Positions 1 through 8,388 of a DNA stretch of 64,000 bases are shown in pieces. Position 1 is the first letter of the stretch. Each line of letters begins with the position of its first letter. This DNA is from Thermoactinospora rubra. Its GTDB lineage: Bacteria > Actinomycetota > Actinomycetes > Streptosporangiales > Streptosporangiaceae. Both the position numbers and the translations under genes were made by a program. The stretch lies in the NCBI RefSeq assembly GCF_002093975.1, contig NZ_MSZZ01000023.1, positions 62,001-126,000 of the forward strand. Reading direction: 5' to 3'. The notes under the pieces were generated by a model. The model was given only the letters and a program-made list of their open reading frames with translations, did not search any database and was not told the DNA's origin.

Positions 1-29
1 GTATATCAAGAACAGCGACTTTGATATAC
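1..29. repeat. Inverted repeat at window edge (possible operator)
   Basis: The first nine bases (gtatatcaa) are repeated perfectly inverted at 21-29 (ttgatatac) around an 11-base spacer. The arms are AT-rich in very GC-rich DNA. The form fits a regulator binding site or a short hairpin upstream of the permease gene at 163. A second, weaker hairpin (arms cgccg/cggcg, loop aaaaac) lies at 33-48. Confidence 0.4.
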
Positions 30-162
30 AGCCGCCGAAAAACCGGCGTAGACGATTCACAAATCCGAAATTCCGACCATTTAAGGCTTGATAAGAAATG
101 CGCGGGGGATGATCCACACCCCGGAGGTGAAGATCTCTCACCCCTGCCGGAGAATCTCTCCC

Positions 163-927
163 ATGCTCACCGTCACCCCCGCCCTACCGGTGGTGATCGC
201 CCTCCTCGCCCTGGGCGGGGCCGCGGTCGCGCGCTCCCTCGGCCACGCCCGGGCCGTCCTCACCGCCGGCCTCCGCGCCACGCTCCAGCTGGCCGCGGTC
301 TCCCTGATCATCGCCGCCGTCCTGAAGGCCCTCCCCTGGACGGTCGCCTTCCTGCTGGCCATGTACGCCGTGGCCGGCCTCACCGCGGGCAGGCGCGTCT
401 CCAGGCGGCGCCCGTGGGCGGCCGCGATCCCCATAGCCGCCGGAACCCTCCCCGTCCTGGCCCTCCTCACGCTCACCGGAGTGGCCCCCGCCCAGGGCGT
501 CGTCCTCATCCCGATCACCGGCATCCTCCTCGGCGGCTGCCTGACGGCCACCGCGCAGGCGGGGCGGCGGGCGATGGACGAGCTCCAGACCCGGCACGGC
601 GAGGTGGAGGCGGCGCTGGCCCTGGGGTTCCCTGACCGGGACGCCCGCATGGAGGTCTGCCGCGACAGGGCGGCGCAGGCGCTCCTGCCCGCCCTCGATC
701 AGACCAGGACCGTCGGCCTGGTCACGCTCCCGGGCGCGTTCGTGGGGATGCTCCTGGGCGGCGCCGAGCCGGTCCAGGCCGGGATCGTCCAGCTCGTGGT
801 ACTGGTGTCGCTGCTGGCCGCCGAGGCGGTGGCCGTGCTCGTCACGATCGAGCTCGTGTGCCGGGGGCGATTCGGGCGAACAGGTAACCCAGCGAGTTGG
901 TCGCCAGATGCAGCATCGCCGGGGTGA
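163..927 (+). CDS. FetB/UPF0014-type ABC transporter permease
   Basis: A 254-residue integral membrane protein of the FetB (YbbM, UPF0014) family, the permease half of an iron-export type ABC transporter in E. coli. About six or seven hydrophobic segments are visible, with the family signature around residues 115-160 (GVVLIPITGILLGG, then an AGRR/MDEL stretch) and a conserved LPGAFVGMLLGG segment near residue 190. I chose ATG 163 because ggaga lies about 9 bases upstream; in-frame starts at 88 and 109 would add a non-hydrophobic leader. The ATPase partner is not in the window and may lie upstream. The last 86 bases overlap the convergent CPBP gene, so the polar C-terminal tail may not be conserved. 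Substrate is unknown. Confidence 0.8.
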   Translation: MLTVTPALPVVIALLALGGAAVARSLGHARAVLTAGLRATLQLAAVSLIIAAVLKALPWTVAFLLAMYAVAGLTAGRRVSRRRPWAAAIPIAAGTLPVLALLTLTGVAPAQGVVLIPITGILLGGCLTATAQAGRRAMDELQTRHGEVEAALALGFPDRDARMEVCRDRAAQALLPALDQTRTVGLVTLPGAFVGMLLGGAEPVQAGIVQLVVLVSLLAAEAVAVLVTIELVCRGRFGRTGNPASWSPDAASPG

Positions 928-1528
928 GCAGCCCGCCGTGGCGGCGCAGCTCGCAGAACAGCACCCCGGCCGCGGCGGTCGACACCACGCTGCCCGCCAC
1001 CACGCGGGGCACGTCCAGGTGGGAGTCCCCCGCCGTCAGCTCCCCCAGCGCCGGGTTGGCGCGCGCCATGTCCACGGCCGGCAGGATGTGCCAGAGCCCG
1101 AACAACGCCGAGGACACCGCCGTGGCATAGGCCGTCCCCCTCGTACGGCGGAGCATGCCGTACAGCGCGCCACGGAAACCCACCTCCTCCAGCAGCACCG
1201 TGCCGAAGGGCACCTGGATCAGCGCCTCCTCCAGCGCCCGCGCCCGTGACAGCGACAGCGCGCGCTCGTCGCGGAACAGCTCCCGGGTGCGCGGGATCAG
1301 GATCCCCGCCGTGTAGGCGGCGGCCACCCCGGCCGCCAGCGCCCCGCCCACTGCGGCGCCCCTGCGCCCGCGCTCGAAGCCCATCTCGCGCCACGACACC
1401 CCCGCACGGCGCGCCATGGCCACGAGGGCCCCGGCGGCCACGGCCGAGGTGAGCGGCGCCCAGCGCTTGGCGAGGCGGTTGTTCAGCACGTTGGCCGCGG
1501 CGAGCACGGCGATCGATCGGCCCAGCAC
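842..1528 (-). CDS. CPBP family intramembrane metalloprotease
   Basis: A 228-residue membrane protein with the three CPBP (CAAX protease / bacteriocin-processing, Abi) motifs. EEVGFRG near residue 114 supplies the two Glu and the Arg, FGLWH follows, and a HLATN motif lies near the C-terminus. These residues hold the catalytic metal in the Rce1 fold. Targets of actinobacterial members are mostly unknown. It converges on, and overlaps, the permease gene by 86 bases, which is unusual and suggests one of the two C-termini is dispensable. WhiB lies just upstream on the same strand with a 9-base gap, so the two may be co-transcribed. Confidence 0.85.
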   Translation of the reverse strand: MLGRSIAVLAAANVLNNRLAKRWAPLTSAVAAGALVAMARRAGVSWREMGFERGRRGAAVGGALAAGVAAAYTAGILIPRTRELFRDERALSLSRARALEEALIQVPFGTVLLEEVGFRGALYGMLRRTRGTAYATAVSSALFGLWHILPAVDMARANPALGELTAGDSHLDVPRVVAGSVVSTAAAGVLFCELRRHGGLLTPAMLHLATNSLGYLFARIAPGTRARS

Positions 1529-1537
1529 CTTGACAGG

Positions 1538-1798
1538 CTACGACGCCGCGGGAGCGCGCCAGCCCGCCGGGAAGCGCAGGCGGCGGCGTTCGTCGGGGGT
1601 CAGCCCGCCCCAGATGCCCTCGCTCTCGCCCGAGCGCAGGGCGTAGTCGCGGCACTCGGCCTGCACCTGGCAGCGCGCGCACACCGCCTTGGCCCGTGCC
1701 TCCTGCGCCCGCGAGGGCGCCAGGGGGAAGAACAGCTCCGGATCGCTGCTGCGGCAGGCGCCCCTGCGCAGCCAGCCGGCCTCGTCGGCGATACCCAT
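1538..1798 (-). CDS. WhiB-family iron-sulfur transcriptional regulator
   Basis: An 86-residue Wbl protein. The four cluster-binding cysteines are visible in order (GAC, then the VCARC pair, then AEC), followed by the turn motif GIWGG and a basic C-terminal stretch (DERRRLRF) that contacts DNA. Wbl proteins carry a 4Fe-4S cluster and act with the primary sigma factor in actinobacterial development, redox response or resistance. I placed the start at 1798 (MGIADEAGW), which fits the family length; an in-frame ATG at 1852 would add 18 residues. I cannot assign it to a particular Wbl subgroup. Confidence 0.85.
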   Translation of the reverse strand: MGIADEAGWLRRGACRSSDPELFFPLAPSRAQEARAKAVCARCQVQAECRDYALRSGESEGIWGGLTPDERRRLRFPAGWRAPAAS

Positions 1799-1870
1799 GA
1801 CAGCCACGCTAGAGGCGTGCGGCCCGGCCCGCATCATCCTCTGGGCGGACACGCGGATACACCGAGCACA

Positions 1871-2499
1871 TCAGCAGGCGCCCACCCCCTGCCGGTAGCC
1901 GCGTGCGAAGGCCTGCTGGCGCTGCTCGGCCGTCCCGTGGGCCTGGGGGTCGAACCAGTCCTCCTCCGGGTCGCCGGCGGCGGCCAGACTGATCATCAGC
2001 TCGTCGTCGTCGCCCGGCTCCGCCCGCAGCGCCCCGGCCTGGACCAGCCCGGACAGGGTGCCGCCGGCGTAGCAGTCGGCCTGCAGCTCGATCTCGATGT
2101 TGTAGGAGAAGGACGTCTCCAGCTGGGCCTGGACCGCATGGCCGAACTCGTGCGGGATGATCACGAACGTGGACCCGTCGCCCAGCTCGTTCCACAGCGC
2201 CTCGAGCCAGTCGCGGTCGTAGGCGATGAAGTGCCCGTAGGGGCAGTAGAACGCATTGTTCGGCACGGCCCGCTGGCCGGCGCAGGAGGGCCCGTCGCCG
2301 CCGGAGTAGCCGATGAAGCCCCGCACCGGCCGGTAGGTGCGTCCCATCGCCTGGAACTGCTGCTTCCAGAACTCCTCGGTGAGGCTGCGGGCCGCGGCGA
2401 GGTCGTCCTGGAAGTCGTCGGCCTGGGCGTTGCGCGACGGCGGCCGCACCACCCCGCACGCGGCGAGCAGGACCACGGCCAGCAGCAGCGCAAGGGGTC

Positions 2500-2503
<4 letters not shown>
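1871..2503 (-). CDS. Lipoprotein with HEFGH zinc-metallopeptidase motif
   Basis: A 210-residue exported protein. The N-terminus is a lipoprotein signal (hydrophobic run ending LLAAC, Cys about residue 16), so it is probably anchored on the outer face of the membrane. An HEFGH motif followed about 30 residues later by an ELQADCYAG segment matches the neutral zinc metallopeptidase (YpfJ/KPN_00809-like) family, where the two His and a downstream Glu or Asp bind zinc. Its ATG overlaps the stop of the upstream ligase gene (ATGA), so translation is probably coupled. Substrate unknown. Confidence 0.75.
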
Positions 2504-3966
<1,463 letters not shown>

Positions 3967-4023
3967 ATTTTGAAATGTCGCACGTAGCCGCGCATCCCGC
4001 CAGAGCGCCGGCGGAACCGGACG

Positions 4024-4656
4024 TCAGACCAGCCGCCGCGCCGTGGCCCAGCGGGACAGCTCGTGCCGGTTGGACAGCTGGAGCTTGCGCAGGACGCTGG
4101 ACACGTGGGTCTCCACGGTCTTGACGGAGATGAACAGCTCCTTGGCGATCTCCTTGTAGGCGTAGCCGCGGGCGATCAGCCGCAGCACCTCGCGCTCGCG
4201 CTGGGTCAACGAGTCGAGCTCGGGGTCGATCGGCGGCGCCTCGGTGGAGGCGAAGGCGTCCAGGACGAACCCGGCCAGCCGCGGCGAGAAGACCGCGTCG
4301 CCCTCGGCCACGCGCCGGATGGCGTCGGTGAGCTCGCGCCCGCTGATGTTCTTGGTGACGTAGCCGCGCGCGCCGCCCCTGATGACCCCGATCACGTCCT
4401 CGGCGGCGTCGGAGACCGACAGCGCCAGGAAGCGCACCTGCGACCCGGTGCCGAGCACCCGCCGGAGCACCTCCTGCCCGCCCCCGCCGGGCATGTGGAC
4501 GTCCAGCAGCACCACGTCGGGCTCCAGCTCGGCGATCGCCTTGACCGCGCTGTCGACGTCCTCCGCCTCGCCCACCACCTGGATGCTGTCCCCCAGCTCG
4601 GCCCGCACGCCTGAGCGGAACAAGCGGTGATCATCGACGATCAGCACGCGGATCAT
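4024..4656 (-). CDS. NarL/LuxR-type response regulator
   Basis: A 210-residue two-component regulator. The receiver domain (about 1-120) has the acidic pair D8/D9, phospho-acceptor D52 (in LLDVHMP) and a conserved Lys near 102 (VTKN). The C-terminal LuxR helix-turn-helix (about 145-205) has LTQREREVLRLIARG and the recognition-helix region SVKTVETHVS. Its ATG overlaps the stop of the kinase gene just upstream (ATGA), so the two are an operon and a cognate pair. The upstream kinase carries a PspC domain, so the likely signal is cell-envelope state. Confidence 0.92.
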   Translation of the reverse strand: MIRVLIVDDHRLFRSGVRAELGDSIQVVGEAEDVDSAVKAIAELEPDVVLLDVHMPGGGGQEVLRRVLGTGSQVRFLALSVSDAAEDVIGVIRGGARGYVTKNISGRELTDAIRRVAEGDAVFSPRLAGFVLDAFASTEAPPIDPELDSLTQREREVLRLIARGYAYKEIAKELFISVKTVETHVSSVLRKLQLSNRHELSRWATARRLV

Positions 4657-5849
4657 TTCTTCTCCACCTTCATGGTCAGCATCACTTCCGTGCCTTCACC
4701 GGGCTCGCTGCGCACCCTGGCCGTGCCGCCGTGGCGCTCCATCCTGCCGACGATGGACTCTCTGATGCCCATCCTGTCCGGCGGGACCGCGTCGAGGTCG
4801 AATCCCTTGCCGCGATCTTTCACGGAAATGAAGACTTCGTCCCCCTCTACTTCGGCATACACCGAAATAACCGGACTTTCAGAATATTTGGCCGCATTGA
4901 CCAGCGCCTGCCGGAGGGCCTTGAGCATCGCGTCGAGCCGCTGGTCCAGCTGGACGTCGCCGACGCAGACGATCTCCACGGGCACGCCGTGCGCGTCCTC
5001 CTCCTCGGCCGCGATCCTGCGCACCGCCGCGGCCAGCGTGGCGTCGGCGTCCTGCTTGGGCTGGTAGAGCCAGTTGCGCAGCTCGCGCTCCTGGGCGCGG
5101 GCCAGGCGCGTCACCTCGCGCGGATCGTGCGCGACCCGCTGGATCAGCGTCAGCGTGTGCAGCACCGAGTCGTGGACCATGGCCGCGACCTCGGCGCGCT
5201 CCTCCTGCCTGATGCGCTCCCTGCGCTCCTGCTGCAGTTCCTTCCACAGCCCGGCCAGCCACGGGGCGGCGATGACCAGCAGCCCGCCGACGACCACCGC
5301 GGTGAACAGCAGCCCCGGCCGGGCCGCCGCCAGCTGGCCCTCGGAGATCAGGAACCCGATCGCGCCGCCGACCACCAGGACGACGCCCAGCAGCGTGCGC
5401 ACCCGGTTCGCGCGGATGCCCTTGGTGGCCCCGCTCATCCAGGTCTTGCGCCGGTCGGGGTCGGCCTGCTGCCACAGGATCAGCGCGCCGATCCCGCCCA
5501 CCGCGAACGGCAGCATGGCGATGCCGCCCCGTGACGCCCCCGTCAGCCAGCCGAAGGCGAACAGCGCCACGCCGATCGCGGTGAACGCCGCCAGCTGGCT
5601 CCAGTCGCGCGAGGGCGGCTGCTGCCCCTGGTACGGCTCCCGCGGCGTGATCATCCACAGCACGGCGTAGGCGACCGCGCCGACCCCGTCCACCACGCTG
5701 AGCAGCACGAAGGCCAGCCGGATCACCACGGGATCCAGCCGCAGCTGCCGCGCGAGCCCCTGGGCGACGCCGCCCACGAGGCGCCCCTCCATCGGCCGCA
5801 TCAGGCGCGGGAAGGGGACGGGCTCGGTGCTCGTCTTCTGGTCTGCCAT
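4653..5849 (-). CDS. PspC-domain sensor histidine kinase
   Basis: A 398-residue membrane kinase. A PspC domain (about 14-70) is followed by further hydrophobic segments near 86-103, 110-126, 152-168 and 180-202. After these come a coiled basic linker, a dimerisation/phosphoacceptor motif (H226 in MVHDSVLHTL) and an HATPase domain with ALVNAAKYS (N box) and DRGKGFD (G1 box). The start at 5849 is the ATG just before the PspC domain; frame continuing upstream is an antisense shadow of the divergent gene. It is coupled to the LuxR regulator (ATGA) and divergent from a second PspC protein, an arrangement common in actinobacteria for envelope-stress sensing. The signal itself is inferred. Confidence 0.88.
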   Translation of the reverse strand: MADQKTSTEPVPFPRLMRPMEGRLVGGVAQGLARQLRLDPVVIRLAFVLLSVVDGVGAVAYAVLWMITPREPYQGQQPPSRDWSQLAAFTAIGVALFAFGWLTGASRGGIAMLPFAVGGIGALILWQQADPDRRKTWMSGATKGIRANRVRTLLGVVLVVGGAIGFLISEGQLAAARPGLLFTAVVVGGLLVIAAPWLAGLWKELQQERRERIRQEERAEVAAMVHDSVLHTLTLIQRVAHDPREVTRLARAQERELRNWLYQPKQDADATLAAAVRRIAAEEEDAHGVPVEIVCVGDVQLDQRLDAMLKALRQALVNAAKYSESPVISVYAEVEGDEVFISVKDRGKGFDLDAVPPDRMGIRESIVGRMERHGGTARVRSEPGEGTEVMLTMKVEKK

Positions 5850-5961
5850 AACACGCAAATCGTCACACGAATCGGGGTCCGCGCACATCAGGGGACGGCC
5901 CCGGGGTCGGGTCAGGGTGCTCCCGGATGCGATCGGGGTCGCGCCGGGCCACGATGGTGGC
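5850..5961. promoter_or_regulatory. Divergent promoter region of the two PspC genes
   Basis: This 112-base gap must carry the promoters for the kinase/regulator operon (minus strand) and the PspC/LiaF-like gene (plus strand). I see no clear -35/-10 pair or long palindrome in it, so this call rests on gene arrangement only. Confidence 0.5.
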
Positions 5962-7620
5962 ATGAGCGAAGCACCGCCCGGCCGTACCGACCAGGCACCG
6001 CCCCCTCCCGCGCCGCCGCGCCCGCTGGCGCGCAGCGGCGAGGGCCGCATCCTGACGGGCGTGTGCGCGGGTATGGGCAGGTACACGGGGATCGACCCCG
6101 TCGTCTTCCGCCTGGCGTTCGCGGTGCTCGTCGTCGCCTCCGGCGTCGGGGTGTACCTGTACGTCGCGGCCTGGCTGCTGATGAAGGCACCCTCGGGCGG
6201 CCCCGGGTACGTGGAGCAGTGGACGCGCCGCGACTTCGATGGGCAGACGGTCATGGCGCTGCTGACGGCGGTGCTCGGCTTCGGGCTCACGGTGAACCTG
6301 GCCACCGTCTGGGTCGGCACGGGGACGCTGGTGGTCGCCACGCTGCTGGCCGTGGCACTGCTCACGGCGCACGCCAGAGGGGTGGATCTGCTGGGGCTGG
6401 CCCGGTCGATGCCCGAGCGGCTCAACCGCAGGAGGACGGCGGACCTGCCGCACGTCGCCCCTCCCGCGCCCCGCTTCGACGGCTTCCCGCCGCCCCGCGC
6501 CGAACCCGCCGACGTGCCGCCCACGACCCAGGTCCGTACGCCGGAGGCGCCGGGCGGGCGACCAGATGCCGCCCAGGCCGCGGACGCTCCCCGGGTTCCC
6601 GACGCTCCCCAGGTCCCCGAGCCCCGCACGGAGATCTTCGAGCCCGCCGGGCACCGGGCCGAGACGTCCGCACCCGAGACCGAGCCGAAGACCGAGGCCT
6701 TCGAGCCCGTCGCGCCCGAGCCCCAGATGCCCGAGCCCCAGGCGCCCGAACCCCACACCGAGGTCTTCGAGGCGCCCGAGGGCCCGCCGCCCTCGGTACC
6801 GCGCCTGCCGTACGGCGAGCCGTTCGCCCCGCACGGCCCCTACCGGCCGCTCGACCCGCGCAAGCGCTCCGGCTACGGAGCGCCGGAGCCCTACGAGCAG
6901 CCCTACGAGCAGCCCTACGAGCACAGCCCCTACGGCTACCCCGGCCCGTACGAGCCGCTGCCCCACCCCGCCCCGTCCCGCCGCGGGCGGGCGGCGGCGC
7001 CCAGGCGCCCCAGGTCCTTCATCGGGGCGATCACCACGCTGCTCGCTTTGATCATGGGAGGGATCGTCGTGGCCGTCCAGTCCACGTCGGGAACCGGACC
7101 GAGCCTGACCGCCGTCGGCGGCGCGATGCTCGTCACCATCGGCGCCGGGCTGCTGGTGGCGGCCTGGTGGGGCAGGGGCGCCGGTCTGGTCGCGCTGGGC
7201 ACGGTCGTGGCGGTCGCCGCTTCGCTCGGCCTGCTGTTCCGCGGCCTGCCGACGAAGATCTCCGACGTGACGTGGCAGCCGACGAGCGCGGCGGAGGCGC
7301 GCGAGGAGTACGCGGTGGGCATCGGCGAGGGCCTCCTCGACCTCACCGGGCTCAAGCTGGAGCCCGGCTCGACGGTCACCGTCCGCGCCTCGGTCTCGGT
7401 CGGCGAGCTGGTCGTGGAGGTCCCGCCGACGGTCGCGCTGGAGGTGCACGCCACCAACAAGGTGGGCGACATCAAGGTCGGCCACTGGCTGTCGGGCGGC
7501 ACCGGGGTCGAGGTGGACAAGGTCTTCCCGCCCGAGGTGCCGCCGGAGGGCGCGCCGGCGACGATCGTCCTGCACATCAGGGGCGGCGTGGGCGACGTGG
7601 AGGTGAAGCGTGCCGCGTGA
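5962..7620 (+). CDS. PspC-domain membrane protein with LiaF-like C-terminus
   Basis: A 552-residue protein. A PspC domain (about 20-75, with LTGVCAGMGRYTGIDPVVFR) is followed by two hydrophobic segments to about residue 145. A long Pro/Glu-rich, probably disordered linker (about 150-345) carries repeats of the type PEPQAPEP and PYEQ. Three more hydrophobic segments (about 350-430) precede a C-terminal beta-rich domain of the DUF2807/LiaF kind, with alternating G-D-I/V-K-V strands. In LiaFSR systems LiaF restrains the kinase, and this gene is divergent from a PspC kinase, so it may be the modulator of that kinase. ATG 5962 is the start that gives the intact PspC domain. Confidence 0.8.
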   Translation: MSEAPPGRTDQAPPPPAPPRPLARSGEGRILTGVCAGMGRYTGIDPVVFRLAFAVLVVASGVGVYLYVAAWLLMKAPSGGPGYVEQWTRRDFDGQTVMALLTAVLGFGLTVNLATVWVGTGTLVVATLLAVALLTAHARGVDLLGLARSMPERLNRRRTADLPHVAPPAPRFDGFPPPRAEPADVPPTTQVRTPEAPGGRPDAAQAADAPRVPDAPQVPEPRTEIFEPAGHRAETSAPETEPKTEAFEPVAPEPQMPEPQAPEPHTEVFEAPEGPPPSVPRLPYGEPFAPHGPYRPLDPRKRSGYGAPEPYEQPYEQPYEHSPYGYPGPYEPLPHPAPSRRGRAAAPRRPRSFIGAITTLLALIMGGIVVAVQSTSGTGPSLTAVGGAMLVTIGAGLLVAAWWGRGAGLVALGTVVAVAASLGLLFRGLPTKISDVTWQPTSAAEAREEYAVGIGEGLLDLTGLKLEPGSTVTVRASVSVGELVVEVPPTVALEVHATNKVGDIKVGHWLSGGTGVEVDKVFPPEVPPEGAPATIVLHIRGGVGDVEVKRAA

Positions 7621-7813
7621 CCTGGAGCGGCCCGGCCGCCTGCACCGCACCGACTGGATGGCCCTGCTCAGCGGGCTGCTGTTCCTGACCCTCGGCGTCC
7701 TGATGCTCAACGGCCGGCTCCACGACTGGGTGGTCCTGCTGTCGGCCACGGTGGCCGGTCTGGGACTGGCGGGGCTGGTGGCGATCGTCGCGCGGGTGTT
7801 CCGCGGACGATAG
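7610..7813 (+). CDS. Small two-helix membrane protein
   Basis: A 67-residue protein with two hydrophobic segments (about 18-33 and 41-62) and basic ends. The GTG start at 7610 lies inside the end of the upstream PspC gene (11-base overlap) and is preceded by ggagg 7 bases upstream, so expression is probably coupled. No family is recognised. The context suggests an accessory subunit of the PspC envelope-sensing module. Confidence 0.65.
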   Translation: MPRDLERPGRLHRTDWMALLSGLLFLTLGVLMLNGRLHDWVVLLSATVAGLGLAGLVAIVARVFRGR

Positions 7814-7820
7814 CGACCCC

Positions 7821-7848
7821 TTGACCCTGGGTAACAGGGGCGTAGCTT
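7821..7848 (+). promoter_or_regulatory. Candidate sigma-70-type promoter of the cox operon
   Basis: A ttgacc -35 box at 7821-7826 and tagctt -10 box at 7843-7848 are separated by 16 bases, and the coxS start is 37 bases further on with aagggagg as ribosome site. The match to consensus is fair; it has not been tested. Confidence 0.45.
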
Positions 7849-7884
7849 GGCATTTGTCCGCCTTATCCCTGCAAGGGAGGACGA

Positions 7885-8388
7885 ATGCCCCGGATCACCG
7901 TCACCGTCGACGGCATCAGGTACGAGGAGGACGTGGAGCCACGCCTCCTCCTCGTGCACTTCCTACGCGACCGCCTGGGCAAGACCGGCACTCCCATCGG
8001 TTGCGACACCAGCAACTGCGGCGCCTGCACGGTCCTGCTCGACGGCAAGAGCGTCAAGAGCTGCTCGGTCCTGGCCGTCCAGGCCGACGGCTGCGACGTC
8101 GTCACCATCGAGGGCCTGGCTCCAGGCAACGGCCAGATGCATCCCTTGCAGCGGGCCTTCCACGAAGAGCACGCGCTGCAATGCGGCTACTGCACGCCCG
8201 GCATGGTCATGGCCGCCCTCGACCTGTTGAGGGAGAACCCCGATCCGTCGGAGGAGGAGATCAGGCACGGGCTGGAGGGCAACCTCTGCCGGTGCACCGG
8301 ATACTGCAACATCGTCAGAGCGGTACGGCGGGGCGCCCAGGAGATGGGCCAGGCCCAGGAGGCCGGTCAGGAGGTGAGGACGCCGTGA
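7885..8388 (+). CDS. coxS: Molybdenum hydroxylase 2Fe-2S subunit (CoxS-like)
   Basis: A 167-residue electron-transfer subunit of the xanthine dehydrogenase/CO dehydrogenase family. The plant-type ferredoxin cluster (CDTSNCGAC plus a later Cys) lies at about 40-62. The all-helical second cluster domain follows (CGYCTPGM, then CRCTGYC) at about 100-145. It passes electrons from the molybdenum site to FAD in CoxM. The gene starts an operon coxS-coxL-coxM-coxG; its stop overlaps the GTG of coxL (GTGA). The gene symbol denotes family membership only; carbon monoxide need not be the substrate. Confidence 0.88.
   Translation: MPRITVTVDGIRYEEDVEPRLLLVHFLRDRLGKTGTPIGCDTSNCGACTVLLDGKSVKSCSVLAVQADGCDVVTIEGLAPGNGQMHPLQRAFHEEHALQCGYCTPGMVMAALDLLRENPDPSEEEIRHGLEGNLCRCTGYCNIVRAVRRGAQEMGQAQEAGQEVRTP

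Noticed and set aside
21..635. Long open frames opposite or across real genes (for example 21-635, 3588-3995, 5863-7959, 8367-10799, 12466-15303)
   Set aside because: They are Arg/Pro/Ala/His-rich shadows of GC-rich coding DNA, without ribosome sites or recognisable domains; the overlapping gene in another frame has clear family motifs.
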